Source: Psychrobacter immobilis
GTDB lineage: Bacteria; Pseudomonadota; Gammaproteobacteria; Pseudomonadales; Moraxellaceae
DNA length: 64,000 bases
Reading direction: 5' to 3'
NCBI RefSeq assembly: GCF_904846225.1
Contig: NZ_CAJGZJ010000010.1
Coordinates: 33,043 to 97,042 of the forward strand
Shown here: positions 1 to 8,869 of the stretch, piece after piece
Layout of the letters: each line of letters begins with the position of its first letter
Numbering within the stretch: position 1 is the first letter of the stretch
Position numbers and translations under genes: made by a program
Notes under the pieces: model-generated
Told to the model about the DNA's origin: nothing
Database searches by the model: none
What the model saw: the letters and a program-made list of their open reading frames with translations, nothing else

Positions 1-54
1 TTTTAAATAGCAATCGACTGCGAAAATTTGGAAATAAAAAGCGTCGCTCATTGA

Positions 55-199
55 TATAGTCAGTCCTAGATAAAAGAGATACCACTATTACCACGCGCTA
101 CTGAGATAAATTTTCCTTGCTTGCTGTGCCTTCGCAGACAGAGGCGGCGCAAAAATTATCCCAGTAGCACTGTATCTACTTTATAGTGGATCGACTTTA
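55..199 (+). repeat. Palindromic interspersed element, copy 1
   Basis: This is a 145-bp element with ends TATAGTCAGTCC and GGATCGACTTTA. Inner arms at 98-114 and 151-167 are near-perfect reverse complements. They enclose the conserved core CTTGCTTGCTGTGCC (here in + orientation) followed by TCGCAGACAGAGGC. It lies just 3' of mpl. The same core occurs at five other clear places in this window. No transposase or ORF is inside it, so it looks like a non-autonomous (MITE-like) or structural repeat. The stretch 1-254 holds nothing else I can identify. Confidence 0.8.
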
Positions 200-254
200 A
201 CAAGGCGACGCTATTATTTAAAAATGTTTGGCTTTTATTTGACTAAATTATCGG

Positions 255-1763
255 CTATTTGCTACGTAAGGTCGTCAATAAACGCTGATGAATCCCTTCA
301 AATCCGCCATTAGACATAATGACAATCGCATCACCTGCTTGTGCATGGATGCTGATATGTTCAATAATCGCATCGACACTAGAGAGGACTTGTTGGTTGT
401 CGATATTAGAGTTGGTAGCATTGGCATTATCAATGACTTCTCTTAAACCCCATTCTAGACCAGTAGGCTCATACCATAAAGTGTCGTCAGCGAGGGCGGC
501 AGACTCGGCTAAGCTGTCTTGGTGAATACCCATTTTCATGGTGTTACTACGAGGTTCAATGATTGCCCAAATGCGTCGGTTACTTAGCTTCTTTTTGGCA
601 CCATCTAATGTCGTGCTAATGGCAGTGGGATGATGAGCAAAATCATCAAACACTAAAATATCATTGATATCACCGATTAGCTCCATGCGGCGCTTTATGC
701 CAGCAAAAGCAGATAACGCTGCGCAAGCAGTAGAAACGCTGACCCCAACGTCATAGGCTGCCGCTACCGCCACCAAGGCGTTATTCACATTGTGCATACC
801 GCTCATCGACCAATCTACGATGGCTGTTTCATTATCACCAGCAGTGAAAGTTACTTTAAACTGACCACCGTCTTTACGAATAAGCTCCGCTTGCCAATCG
901 CTGCTATCTTTTGGAACGCTATCTTCTGTATCAGCCTTAGCTACCGCAGAATCGATGACACTGGTACGCCAAATAGGGGTCCAAACGCCTTTCGCTAACG
1001 TATCTTCTAAGCTTGCGGTCGCGGCTGGCATGATGATCCTACCAGTACTTGGAATCATGCGTACCATGTGATGAAACTGAGTCTGAATAGCATTGAGATC
1101 AGCGAAAATATCCGCGTGATCGAATTCAAGATTGTTTAAGATAGCGGTACGCGGGCGGTAATGAACGAACTTTGAACGTTTATCAAAAAATGCAGAGTCG
1201 TATTCATCCGCCTCAATAACAAAATAACCGGTTTTTGAGCGCTCGCTGCTGTTTTTTTCTGCGCCCAAGCTGTTTACTTCTACACCCAAATAGCTGCTAT
1301 GGGCAAATACTTGCTGCAAATGCTCATCAGTAGTATCCACCAAGGGTACGCCGCCGATCAAAAACCCAGTATCGATGCCAGCGTAATGCAGTATCCAAGC
1401 GAGCATCGTGGTCGTCGTCGTTTTACCGTGTGTACCGGCAACGGCTATTACATGGCGCGATTGCAGCACTTGTTCAGATAAAAACTGCGGTCCTGAGGTA
1501 TAGCGAAGACCCGTATCCAGCATATATTCGATGACATCCATGCCACGTTTCATCGCATTACCAACGACGACCAAATCTGGCGCTGGCTGCAAATGTTCTA
1601 TCAGATAGCCCGCTTGGATAGTGACGCCCGCCTCCTCAAGTTGGGTGGACATAGGAGGATAAACATTGGCATCTGAACCTGTGACGGTATGCCCAAGCGC
1701 CCGCGCCAGTAGCGCCAGCGAACCCATAAAAGTACCACAAATACCAAGAATATGAATGTGCAT
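255..1763 (-). CDS. mpl: UDP-N-acetylmuramate:L-alanyl-gamma-D-glutamyl-meso-diaminopimelate ligase
   Basis: Mpl is a cytoplasmic Mur-ligase-family enzyme that attaches the recycled tripeptide L-Ala-gamma-D-Glu-mesoDAP to UDP-MurNAc during peptidoglycan recycling. The N-terminus has the nucleotide-binding HIHILGICGTFMG typical of Mpl. The ATP-binding P-loop GTHGKTTTT lies near residues 110-118, followed by EADEYDSAFFDKRSKF and DDFAHHPTA, both Mur-ligase hallmarks. The reading frame extends five codons upstream to a TTG, but the ATG at 1763 matches the family N-terminus and has GGAA about 8 nt upstream. About 502 residues is slightly longer than E. coli Mpl (about 457), partly from a charged insert around residues 285-305. 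It is flanked on both sides by oppositely oriented copies of the palindromic element. It appears monocistronic. Confidence 0.93.
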   Translation of the reverse strand: MHIHILGICGTFMGSLALLARALGHTVTGSDANVYPPMSTQLEEAGVTIQAGYLIEHLQPAPDLVVVGNAMKRGMDVIEYMLDTGLRYTSGPQFLSEQVLQSRHVIAVAGTHGKTTTTTMLAWILHYAGIDTGFLIGGVPLVDTTDEHLQQVFAHSSYLGVEVNSLGAEKNSSERSKTGYFVIEADEYDSAFFDKRSKFVHYRPRTAILNNLEFDHADIFADLNAIQTQFHHMVRMIPSTGRIIMPAATASLEDTLAKGVWTPIWRTSVIDSAVAKADTEDSVPKDSSDWQAELIRKDGGQFKVTFTAGDNETAIVDWSMSGMHNVNNALVAVAAAYDVGVSVSTACAALSAFAGIKRRMELIGDINDILVFDDFAHHPTAISTTLDGAKKKLSNRRIWAIIEPRSNTMKMGIHQDSLAESAALADDTLWYEPTGLEWGLREVIDNANATNSNIDNQQVLSSVDAIIEHISIHAQAGDAIVIMSNGGFEGIHQRLLTTLRSK

Positions 1764-1844
1764 AGACGTTCCGTACAAATTTAAATGAAAGGAATAAATG
1801 GTGGAGCTACCATAAGGTCAGCGGCGTTCAATGGCTGCTGGTTA

Positions 1845-1984
1845 TATAGTCAATCCACTATAAAATATATATAGCAATACAGGCGTAAATTTTACGTAGC
1901 CTCTGTCTGCGCAGGCACAGCAAGCAAGGAACATATACGCCTGTATTGCTATATTTGTCTCTCTTTTACTGAGGACTGACGATA
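1845..1984 (-). repeat. Palindromic interspersed element, copy 2
   Basis: This is a 140-bp copy in reverse orientation relative to copy 1. The left end TATAGTCAATCCACTATAAA is the reverse complement of copy 1's right end, with one mismatch. The right end reads GGACTGACGATA. The inner arms at 1871-1887 and 1936-1952 are a perfect 17-bp inverted repeat whose sequence is unlike the arms of the other copies. The core GCCTCTGTCTGCGCAGGCAC is intact. It sits in the intergenic region upstream of mpl. The rest of 1764-2259 holds a terminator-like hairpin near 2044 and otherwise nothing I recognise. Confidence 0.85.
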
Positions 1985-2034
1985 TCTGCGTGACTCATAG
2001 CCGTTCATTGTAAAGTAAACGTCATTAGATGACC

Positions 2035-2060
2035 AATAAAAAACGCCTATCAAGTAGGCG
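2035..2060 (-). terminator. Putative terminator for the NlpE-like gene
   Basis: On the minus strand CGCCTA and TAGGCG form a 6-bp stem around a 5-nt loop, followed by a T-rich run. It lies about 200 nt beyond the NlpE-like stop codon, so the assignment to that gene is an inference. Confidence 0.5.
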
Positions 2061-2259
2061 CTATTTAGCATCTTTATTTGGATTATCGAACATTATTAAA
2101 TATGTAATGTTATTGAGTCATTATCATTAAATGATCAGTATTCACAATATTTTTCGATGGTTTATCATAGAATCAGTTTGGTAACATTTATTGTTATTTA
2201 TATGATGACTAGTTATTTATATGCTGACTAGTTGCGCGCTTTCTTATTTGCATGTTTTA

Positions 2260-2898
2260 TTATTGACGCGACAAAACATAGTCGTTATTAAGATTTTTTT
2301 CCTCATCTATCAAAATAAGATGATTGTCTTGAATATGATACGTCTCAATATTTTTGTCTGTGTAGACAATCGTAATCGTATTATTGTCTTGACGATAAAC
2401 GCCCGACTCACGTAGCGGTGCCTGAGGTTTTTTAGGGTTATGATAAATACTGGTTTTTGAGACTGAGCCATCAGCAAATAAGTTTAAAGTGACATTGGTA
2501 CAGTCACAAAAATCACATGGCACCATGCCACCATAATCGCCCATTAATGTGGCTTGTAACGTGCTGCTACCCTCAGGCCCTGAACTTAGCATCGCTGGCT
2601 TCATATCATTGTCTGATTGAGCGGCTGCAATTAGTGATTGCCCTCCGGCTTCTTTATCCAAATTATCACTATCTGACTGCTGCTGACTGTTGTTTTGCGC
2701 ACTTTTTGAGGTATTTTGCCCGTCAGAATCGCCTGCATCACTAGCAGGTGCGAATTGAGTCGTCACGCCTTGGTCATCATTGGAGGAGGCACTGTCACAA
2801 CCGATGAGCAGCACACACAGTGGCAATAGTAGTAGAGAGCGACCAAAGCGCCTAACCATAGGAAATACGGTAGAGCAAACAGGCGCAAAATATATCAT
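2260..2898 (-). CDS. NlpE-like outer membrane lipoprotein
   Basis: This is a predicted lipoprotein. A hydrophobic signal segment (LLLLPLCVLLIGC) ends in the lipobox LIGC, with Cys34 as the lipidated residue. A Ser/Asn/Gln-rich linker follows, then a C-terminal domain of about 100 residues resembling the N-terminal domain of NlpE. That domain includes MVPCDFCDC, which corresponds to the CxxC region of NlpE, and a LNLFADGSVSKT strand. In Enterobacteria NlpE senses surface contact and lipoprotein defects and feeds the Cpx response; whether this protein signals is unknown. I chose the ATG at 2898 because GGAG lies 5 nt upstream. An ATG at 2859 would give a shorter signal peptide but lacks a clear ribosome binding site. 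The linker is low-complexity and unlike NlpE. Confidence 0.75.
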   Translation of the reverse strand: MIYFAPVCSTVFPMVRRFGRSLLLLPLCVLLIGCDSASSNDDQGVTTQFAPASDAGDSDGQNTSKSAQNNSQQQSDSDNLDKEAGGQSLIAAAQSDNDMKPAMLSSGPEGSSTLQATLMGDYGGMVPCDFCDCTNVTLNLFADGSVSKTSIYHNPKKPQAPLRESGVYRQDNNTITIVYTDKNIETYHIQDNHLILIDEEKNLNNDYVLSRQ

Positions 2899-3388
2899 GA
2901 TCACTCCAAAAACGGTTTATCAAACAGTGTTTCTAAAGATTGCCTATGCTATCGGCAACTTAATACGGTTGTCAAAAATGAAAGACAATAGGAAGTATGG
3001 TTATTTTAAAAACAAAAGAGTGTAAACCTAATAATATTATTTAGGTTTTAGCACCAAGAATACATTATCTGTAACGTGTCTTTTTTTAAATAAAAATGAC
3101 AGATATCTACACATATTGTTCGATTAAGAAATACAATCAATCGTGTCAAGATATCAAAAGTTAAAATTATTTCTGTGGACTTTTTGTTATGACGATCATT
3201 TCTAAAAGTTAATGGAGGCCAGTTAAGTCAGCATAAACGTGACTGTTAAAGACTATTGGAGGGGTTCTAATATGGCATATTTCTAAACAGACATTAAACC
3301 ATTTTCTAGAAAGGCATAAATAGCAGAGTATTTATGCCTTTTTAGATGAGAAATTATAATGGAGTGTAATAAAGATTTGAAAATTTTA
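2899..3388. other. Intergenic region with a tiny ORF and hairpin
   Basis: This is an AT-rich stretch between the divergent-side 5' end of the NlpE-like gene and the 3' end of dsbB. It holds a four-codon ORF (ATG at 3272, MAYF then stop) preceded by a very strong GGAGGGGT at 3258-3265. A hairpin at 3310-3344 follows. No larger gene is supported. An 81-codon frame over 2780-3025 is mostly antisense to the lipoprotein and was not accepted. Confidence 0.4.
3310..3344. terminator. Bidirectional hairpin 3' of dsbB
   Basis: AAAGGCATAAATA pairs with TATTTATGCCTTTTT around a short loop. A T-run follows on the + strand, and a weaker one on the minus strand. On the minus strand it lies about 45 nt after the dsbB stop and may end the gshA-dsbB transcript. 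On the + strand it may end a short transcript carrying the 4-codon ORF at 3272. Confidence 0.65.
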
Positions 3389-3916
3389 CTAAGCAAGACG
3401 ATTATGCACGGTAGGTCGCACGATACGCAATAATATCAATGCATGCACCACCAATAGTACGCTAGATAAAATCAGAGCCTGCTCAGCAATACTCATTCCC
3501 ATAAATGTCCAATCGACAACGGCACATTCACCAGAACCTGTAAACACCTCTTTGAAAACTTGCAAAATGGGCAAGGTATCTAACCAATAGTCCAAACCAG
3601 GACCACATGACGGTACTTGATCGGCAGGCAAATGCTGTATCCAAACTTGGCGAGCCGCTACCACAGCTGCCCAGCCAATACCTGCTAAGCTACCAAGCCA
3701 CAATATCAATCTCATCGCCTTGGATTTGGGATTGAACAGCGCTGCTGTCAAAGCGAAGCCACCCATTGTAATTAAACCAACACGTTGAAAAATACAAAGC
3801 GGGCAAGGAGTAAGGCCCAAATAGCGCTGCAAAAAAAACAACGCAAAACTCATACCTATCACTGCCATTATTACTAAAAATACTTGTAGATTGCGGTAAG
3901 TCGTCAGCTGTAGCAT
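3389..3916 (-). CDS. dsbB: Disulfide bond formation protein B
   Basis: DsbB is an inner-membrane quinone reductase that reoxidises periplasmic DsbA. The 175-residue protein has four hydrophobic segments. The first periplasmic loop has the redox pair Cys38-Cys41 (CPLC), and the second loop has Cys104 (SCGPGLDYWL) and Cys131 (GSGECAV), matching the two catalytic cysteine pairs of DsbB. The conserved IFQR follows the first pair. The gene lies 57 nt downstream of gshA on the same strand, so a thiol-redox transcription unit is likely. Confidence 0.93.
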   Translation of the reverse strand: MLQLTTYRNLQVFLVIMAVIGMSFALFFLQRYLGLTPCPLCIFQRVGLITMGGFALTAALFNPKSKAMRLILWLGSLAGIGWAAVVAARQVWIQHLPADQVPSCGPGLDYWLDTLPILQVFKEVFTGSGECAVVDWTFMGMSIAEQALILSSVLLVVHALILLRIVRPTVHNRLA

Positions 3917-3972
3917 CGGTTGGTTACTCTTGTAAAGTTAGTGACCTATAAACATAAGATAGTCCATAAGGC

Positions 3973-5556
3973 TTAGCGATATTGCTGCAAAAATTCCATG
4001 AAGTCTTCTGTTTCGGCTGTTTCAATCTCAGCTTGTTGTAGTATTGATTTTTCTGCCAGTACTTCATACTTGGCTTGGGTATTTGGACTAAGCGTTTGCT
4101 GTAACAAAGACGCACGATGCTGCTCGGCTAACGTAAAACCAAGCTGCCATAAGCTGCCCAAACGCTTACTGTCAGAGTTGACTTGTGCTGAAATCGTCGA
4201 TTCAGGATGTCCTGCTTTGCCTTGCATTAACGCAACTGCCGCACGATAGTCATTGCCGCCATAATGCGCGTCAAGTAATGCTGCAAGCGGTCGCATACGC
4301 TCTAAATGCATGAGCATCCAGCTCTCAAGTAATTTTTCTTCCCCATTGTCTAAGATATGCAAGCCGTCGCGGCGACCTTCGTTTACCACACGCTCAAGAT
4401 TGATGGCCAGCATTTCTTCTTCTTCAGGTAGCAAATCAGGTGAGTCGCTTAGCAGGCAGTACAGTGCCATAACTTCCAAGAAACAGGCACTAGAGAGGCG
4501 GATACCAACATCACTATAAGGGTCGAGATCAATCGCACGAAACTCAACGTAGGCGATACCACGGCGCTCAAGCGCTTCCGTTGGCGTCTCGCCACTCATC
4601 GCGATTTGTTTTGGGCGAATAGGGCTATAGTATTCATTTTCTATTTGTAGAATATGATTATTGATCTGAATAGGGTTACCATCGGCGTCATCTAAGCCAA
4701 GCTTTGTAAAGCTTTCATGCGGCGTTTGAATCGCACGGCGCAGACCATCGACATACTCTGGCAAATAATTATAGCGAATATCAAGATGCTCTTGTACGCT
4801 ATTGGTATAACCAAGCTTGCCCATACGTAGGCTGGTTGCGGTAGGCTTGTAGTAAGTTGAGTCATTTAGCAGCTCTAAATCATGCTCACGACCTGCTATG
4901 AAACAAGGACAAACGCTTGGACTGGCACCAAGTAAATAAAGGATGAGGCTGGTCAAACGTTTAAAATTACGGATAAGCGCCAGATACTTTTCGTTTTTAA
5001 ATTCTGTCGGCGTTTGGCTCTGTGATGCTGGTGTTTGTGCTTGCCACGCTTCAAACAATCCATCACCAAAAGATAAATTGTAGTGTAAACCCGCAATGGT
5101 CTGCATGCGGCGGCCATAACGAATACCAAGCCCACTACGATATAAGGTTTTTAGTTTGCCAGTATTAGAGCTGCCATAATCAGCCAAAGGAATATCTTCA
5201 TCCTTAGACGACAACATACAAGGCATAGATAGCGGCCACATCAGCTCACCCTCAGGTATCCCTTGATACACTAATACGTGCAACTGACGCAGCATATTGA
5301 GGGTTTCTTTTGGCGAGGTTTTTGGATCAGTAATCAGCTCAAGCAAACTTTCTGAATAATCCGTGGTAATAAAAGGATGGGTAAGTTTTGACCCAAGCTT
5401 GGTTGGATGCGGTGTTTGCGCCAAGTAACCATCAGGCTTTACGCGCAGGCCTTCCTTTTCGATACCACGTAGCATACCCGTTAAGAGTTTGGTGTCAAAC
5501 CAGTTAGGGATTTCAAAATTGACAAAGCTACTCGTAAAATTACTCATAATAGTCAT
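3973..5556 (-). CDS. gshA: Glutamate-cysteine ligase (gamma-glutamylcysteine synthetase)
   Basis: GshA catalyses the ATP-dependent first step of glutathione synthesis, joining L-Glu and L-Cys. At 527 residues it matches the proteobacterial type I enzyme (about 518). Visible hallmarks are GIEKEGLRV near residue 31, the PFITTDYSESLLELIT block near residues 62-77 that forms part of the active site, and YVEFRAIDLDPYSDVGI near residues 335-351. Two ATGs three codons apart (5556 and 5547) are possible starts; neither has a clear ribosome binding site. dsbB follows at 57 nt. Confidence 0.93.
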   Translation of the reverse strand: MTIMSNFTSSFVNFEIPNWFDTKLLTGMLRGIEKEGLRVKPDGYLAQTPHPTKLGSKLTHPFITTDYSESLLELITDPKTSPKETLNMLRQLHVLVYQGIPEGELMWPLSMPCMLSSKDEDIPLADYGSSNTGKLKTLYRSGLGIRYGRRMQTIAGLHYNLSFGDGLFEAWQAQTPASQSQTPTEFKNEKYLALIRNFKRLTSLILYLLGASPSVCPCFIAGREHDLELLNDSTYYKPTATSLRMGKLGYTNSVQEHLDIRYNYLPEYVDGLRRAIQTPHESFTKLGLDDADGNPIQINNHILQIENEYYSPIRPKQIAMSGETPTEALERRGIAYVEFRAIDLDPYSDVGIRLSSACFLEVMALYCLLSDSPDLLPEEEEMLAINLERVVNEGRRDGLHILDNGEEKLLESWMLMHLERMRPLAALLDAHYGGNDYRAAVALMQGKAGHPESTISAQVNSDSKRLGSLWQLGFTLAEQHRASLLQQTLSPNTQAKYEVLAEKSILQQAEIETAETEDFMEFLQQYR

Positions 5557-5903
5557 CTATTGTTATTTATTATGGTGGCTCAAAACACGATTGGCGTTTG
5601 ACCATAAAAGAGGTAGATATTGGATTTAGAATTCCGTCAGTTTAGCTCAAAGCTGCCTTGAAAACCACGAACAATTACAAATACGATAAGCTTAACAAGG
5701 GTTCAACTGCCTAGACTTCTGCGGATATTTAGATTAAAAATTTTGTAAATAGTGCTTTATGATTGCTCTATAAAATAAAAAGCATCTACCTATTAGATAG
5801 ATGCTCTGAACGCGCTACATAAAGCCAAAGATCATAGCATCAGCTAACTATTAAAGGATTAGGCTAAAAAAGCACCGCTCCACTTATTAAATAGAGAAAT
5901 AAG
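5557..5903. other. Intergenic region between erpA and gshA
   Basis: This contains the erpA terminator (5768-5804) and presumably the gshA promoter. I found no convincing sigma70 boxes and no ORF. Confidence 0.4.
5768..5804 (-). terminator. Rho-independent terminator of erpA
   Basis: On the minus strand GCATCTA and TAGATGC form a stem around a 9-nt loop. It is followed immediately by TTTTTATTTTA. It is about 100 nt downstream of the erpA stop. Confidence 0.8.
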
Positions 5904-6284
5904 TTAAATAGAGAAAGAAGAGCCACAACCGCAAGTAGTCGTGGCATTTGGGTTGGTCACGATAAAGCGCGCGCCTTCCAATCCTTCCGTATAATCTACG
6001 GTAGAGCCTTGCAAGTATTGATAGCTTAGCGAATCTACGACCAGCGTCACATCGCCATTATCAAAGTTGGCATCATCTTCATTTAAGTCATTGGCAAAGT
6101 TAAAGCCATAAGAAAAACCTGAACAGCCGCCGCCAGTCACGTATACGCGTAGCATAAGGTCACTGTCACCTTCTTCTTCACGTAAGCGGCGCACCTTTTG
6201 TGCTGCACTGTCAGTGAGGCTTAAGATCGTTGGGTCTACTGGTTGGCTTGAGCTTGGGTTAAATTGGTTGGCTGATTCGTTCAT
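5904..6284 (-). CDS. erpA: A-type iron-sulfur cluster insertion protein ErpA
   Basis: ErpA carries and delivers Fe-S clusters to apo-enzymes, including isoprenoid-pathway targets. The 126-residue protein has the three invariant cysteines of the HesB/IscA fold: Cys54 in [13 protein letters not shown], and Cys118 and Cys120 in TTCGCGSSF. The SYGF/GGGCSGF and C-terminal SFSI context fits ErpA better than IscA or SufA. The frame could begin eight codons earlier, but the ATG at 6284 has GAGG with good spacing and was chosen. The acidic insert before [11 protein letters not shown] is typical of proteobacterial ErpA. Confidence 0.9.
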   Translation of the reverse strand: MNESANQFNPSSSQPVDPTILSLTDSAAQKVRRLREEEGDSDLMLRVYVTGGGCSGFSYGFNFANDLNEDDANFDNGDVTLVVDSLSYQYLQGSTVDYTEGLEGARFIVTNPNATTTCGCGSSFSI

Positions 6285-6744
6285 ATCTACCTCAGTGGCT
6301 AGGATCAAAAGCGGTCGTCATCCTGTTTGGGTTTGCAACGAATAGGTTGCAAATAAAGATACGCACGGCGTTTGATTCGATTGGGTGCTGTCATTATGGC
6401 AATGCTGTCAGGACATTATAAATATGATATGAAAGCCATCACAACGGTTTCGTTGATTAAGGACACATATCTTGTAGCAGTATATCATAATGGGGATGGC
6501 GATTCGTTTGTCAAGCGTGTGATGACCAACCAAGTTTAGCGTGCTGAATTTGGCTTTTATTGTGCTGATAAATGCCTATAACGCTGAGCATTTTTTACCC
6601 CAATAAATACTTAGTTTTGAAATAGTTATTTAATCGTTTGCCTATGGGTCAAGCGTTTGAAATAATAGCCGCCAATTAACACGCCCTATGTGTGTTTTTC
6701 TTATTGCCTTATACTTTATATTACTGTTGAGATGAAGAAATTAT
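6285..6744. other. Divergent promoter region erpA / yheS
   Basis: These 460 bp separate two divergently transcribed genes. A possible -10 (TATACT, 6710-6715) precedes the ABC-F gene but lacks a good -35. No ORF, RNA gene or repeat was recognised. Confidence 0.35.
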
Positions 6745-8766
6745 ATGATCGAATTTAAAGACGTTGGTGTTCGCCGTGATGGTCGTGAATTGTTTGCAGG
6801 TGCAAGCTTCCAGCTCCATCCGGGCCACAAAGTTGGCTTAACGGGCAATAACGGCACGGGCAAATCTACCTTGTTTGCCTTACTATTGACTCGAATGGGA
6901 ACAGGCGATACCGAGGTCACGCTTGATAAAGGTGAAGTCAGTATTCCTGATAGCTGGCATGTGGCGCATATGGCACAGGAAGTCGGCGCTACGACACAGA
7001 CGGCGATTGATTATGTTCTCAGCGGGGATGAGCAGTGGTATGAGATCAATGCTTCTTTGAATGATTTGAGTAGCGTGAGCGACGAGCAGATTGGCGTATT
7101 GCATCAGCAGTTCGATGAGATTGATGGCTACCGTACGCCCACCAAAGCGGCACAAATTATGGCAGGTCTTGGTTTTAAGACCAGTCAGCATGAGCTGCCA
7201 GTAGAAGGGTTTTCGGGTGGTTGGCGCATGCGTTTGAATCTTGCCAAAACGTTGATGAGCCGCGCTGATTTAATGTTACTCGATGAGCCAACCAACCATT
7301 TGGATTTGGATGCTATCTTGTGGCTTGAGACTTGGATCAATGCTTTTACTGGTTTGGTCATCGTCATCTCGCATGACCAAGCATTCTTAGATGCAACCGT
7401 TGGTCATATCTTGCATGTCGAACAACAAAAAATCACCCTTTATACGGGTAATTATCAGCAGTTTATTCGCACCCGTCATGAGCGCATGGCGCAGCAGCAG
7501 CAAGCGTTTGAAAAACAAGAAGCGACTAAGGCACATTTGGACGACTTTATTCGCCGTTTCCGTGCCAAAGCCAGTAAGGCCAAACAAGCCCAAAGCCGCA
7601 TCAAGCAGCTTGAGCGTATGGCTGAGCTGTCACCAATGATGGCGGACAATCCTTTTTCTTTCCGCTTTTACGAGCCAGCAAATATGAGCTCACCGCTGAT
7701 TGAGCTGACAAAAGCAGATATTGGCTATAGCGATACCCCGCTTTTATATAATGCCAATGTGCAAGTGACCCCTGATACACGTCTTGGTTTACTGGGCATG
7801 AATGGCGCAGGTAAATCAACGCTGATCAAAGCCTTGGTTGGTGAGCTTGGGGTGTTATCAGGGACGTACCGAGTTTCTGATACCATTAAACTGGGTTACT
7901 TCAACCAGCATCAAATGGACGTACTGGATGCTGCTGCGACGCCCTTACAAATGATGCGCCGCTTGGCTGGAAAAACCTCAGATGCCGAGCTGCGTTCATT
8001 CTTGGGCAGTTTTGACTTTCGCGGTGATCGAATTGATACGCCCAGTGAGTTGTTTTCTGGTGGCGAACGCGCGCGTTTGACCTTGGCCTTGATTGTTTGG
8101 CAACGTCCAAACGTTTTGGTGCTCGATGAGCCAACCAACCATTTAGACTTACAGATGCGCCAAGCATTGACCATCGCCTTGCAAGGATTTCAAGGGGCGG
8201 TGGTATTGGTTTCGCATGATCGCGAGCTGATTGCCAATGTCTGTGACGAGCTGTTTTTGGTGCATGATGGTCAAATCGATGAGTTTGATGGTGACATTAG
8301 CGACTATGGTAAGTGGCTGGCAGAAAAGCGCAAACAAGAGAATTCGACAGATAAAAGTAGCAGTAAGAAAAAGAACAAAAAAGAGAGTAAGAAGTTTGTT
8401 TCACGTGAAACAACGGACACTCATGCGAGCAACCAAGCGTCTACTGCATCATCGAAAAAAAACACCACTGAGTCTACTCTGAGCAAAGAAGATCAGCGTA
8501 AACAGGCAGCAGAACAACGCAAATTAACGGCACCTGTTCGCCGTGACATCGAGAATACAGAAAAAACCTTGGCTAAGATTGCGGAGAAACTGACCGCACT
8601 TGAAGAAAAGCTTGCTAATACGAGTCTATACGAAGAAAGTCGTAAATCTGACTTGATGGTCCTACTGAATGAGCAGACAGCATTACAGCAGCAGCATAGC
8701 GAGAATGAAGAAGGGTTATTGCAATCGATGACGACGTTAGAAGAAATGGAAGCAAAAATTGGATAG
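6745..8766 (+). CDS. yheS: ABC-F family ATPase, YheS type
   Basis: This is a soluble protein with two ABC ATPase domains and no membrane domain, as in ABC-F factors that act on ribosomes. Domain 1 has Walker A GNNGTGKST near residue 35, signature FSGGWRMRL and Walker B LMLLDEPTNHLDLDA. Domain 2 has Walker A GMNGAGKST near residue 352, signature FSGGERARL near residue 437 and VLVLDEPTNHLDLQM. The interdomain linker is charged and arginine/lysine-rich. The C-terminal tail (about residues 535-673) is Lys/Ser-rich, then a coiled coil. The opening MIEFKDVGVRRDGRELF resembles E. coli YheS more than Uup or EttA. Its exact ribosomal role in this organism is not known. Confidence 0.85.
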   Translation: MIEFKDVGVRRDGRELFAGASFQLHPGHKVGLTGNNGTGKSTLFALLLTRMGTGDTEVTLDKGEVSIPDSWHVAHMAQEVGATTQTAIDYVLSGDEQWYEINASLNDLSSVSDEQIGVLHQQFDEIDGYRTPTKAAQIMAGLGFKTSQHELPVEGFSGGWRMRLNLAKTLMSRADLMLLDEPTNHLDLDAILWLETWINAFTGLVIVISHDQAFLDATVGHILHVEQQKITLYTGNYQQFIRTRHERMAQQQQAFEKQEATKAHLDDFIRRFRAKASKAKQAQSRIKQLERMAELSPMMADNPFSFRFYEPANMSSPLIELTKADIGYSDTPLLYNANVQVTPDTRLGLLGMNGAGKSTLIKALVGELGVLSGTYRVSDTIKLGYFNQHQMDVLDAAATPLQMMRRLAGKTSDAELRSFLGSFDFRGDRIDTPSELFSGGERARLTLALIVWQRPNVLVLDEPTNHLDLQMRQALTIALQGFQGAVVLVSHDRELIANVCDELFLVHDGQIDEFDGDISDYGKWLAEKRKQENSTDKSSSKKKNKKESKKFVSRETTDTHASNQASTASSKKNTTESTLSKEDQRKQAAEQRKLTAPVRRDIENTEKTLAKIAEKLTALEEKLANTSLYEESRKSDLMVLLNEQTALQQQHSENEEGLLQSMTTLEEMEAKIG

Positions 8767-8834
8767 GGAAAACTCAATCAGGTCTTGAGTGTTTATTAAT
8801 GTCGCAATGGCTTATTTTATCTACCTTAAATGAC

Positions 8835-8863
8835 AAAAGGGAGGGCTTATGCCCTCCCTTTTT
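8835..8863. terminator. Bidirectional terminator yheS / rlpA-like
   Basis: AAAGGGAGGGC and GCCCTCCCTTT form an 11-bp stem with a TTAT loop and T-runs on both strands. It separates two convergent genes. Confidence 0.93.
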
Positions 8864-8869
8864 ATTATA

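Noticed and set aside
2780..3025. 81-codon ORF on the + strand
   Set aside because: It is largely antisense to the NlpE-like lipoprotein signal and linker region and has no translational signals.
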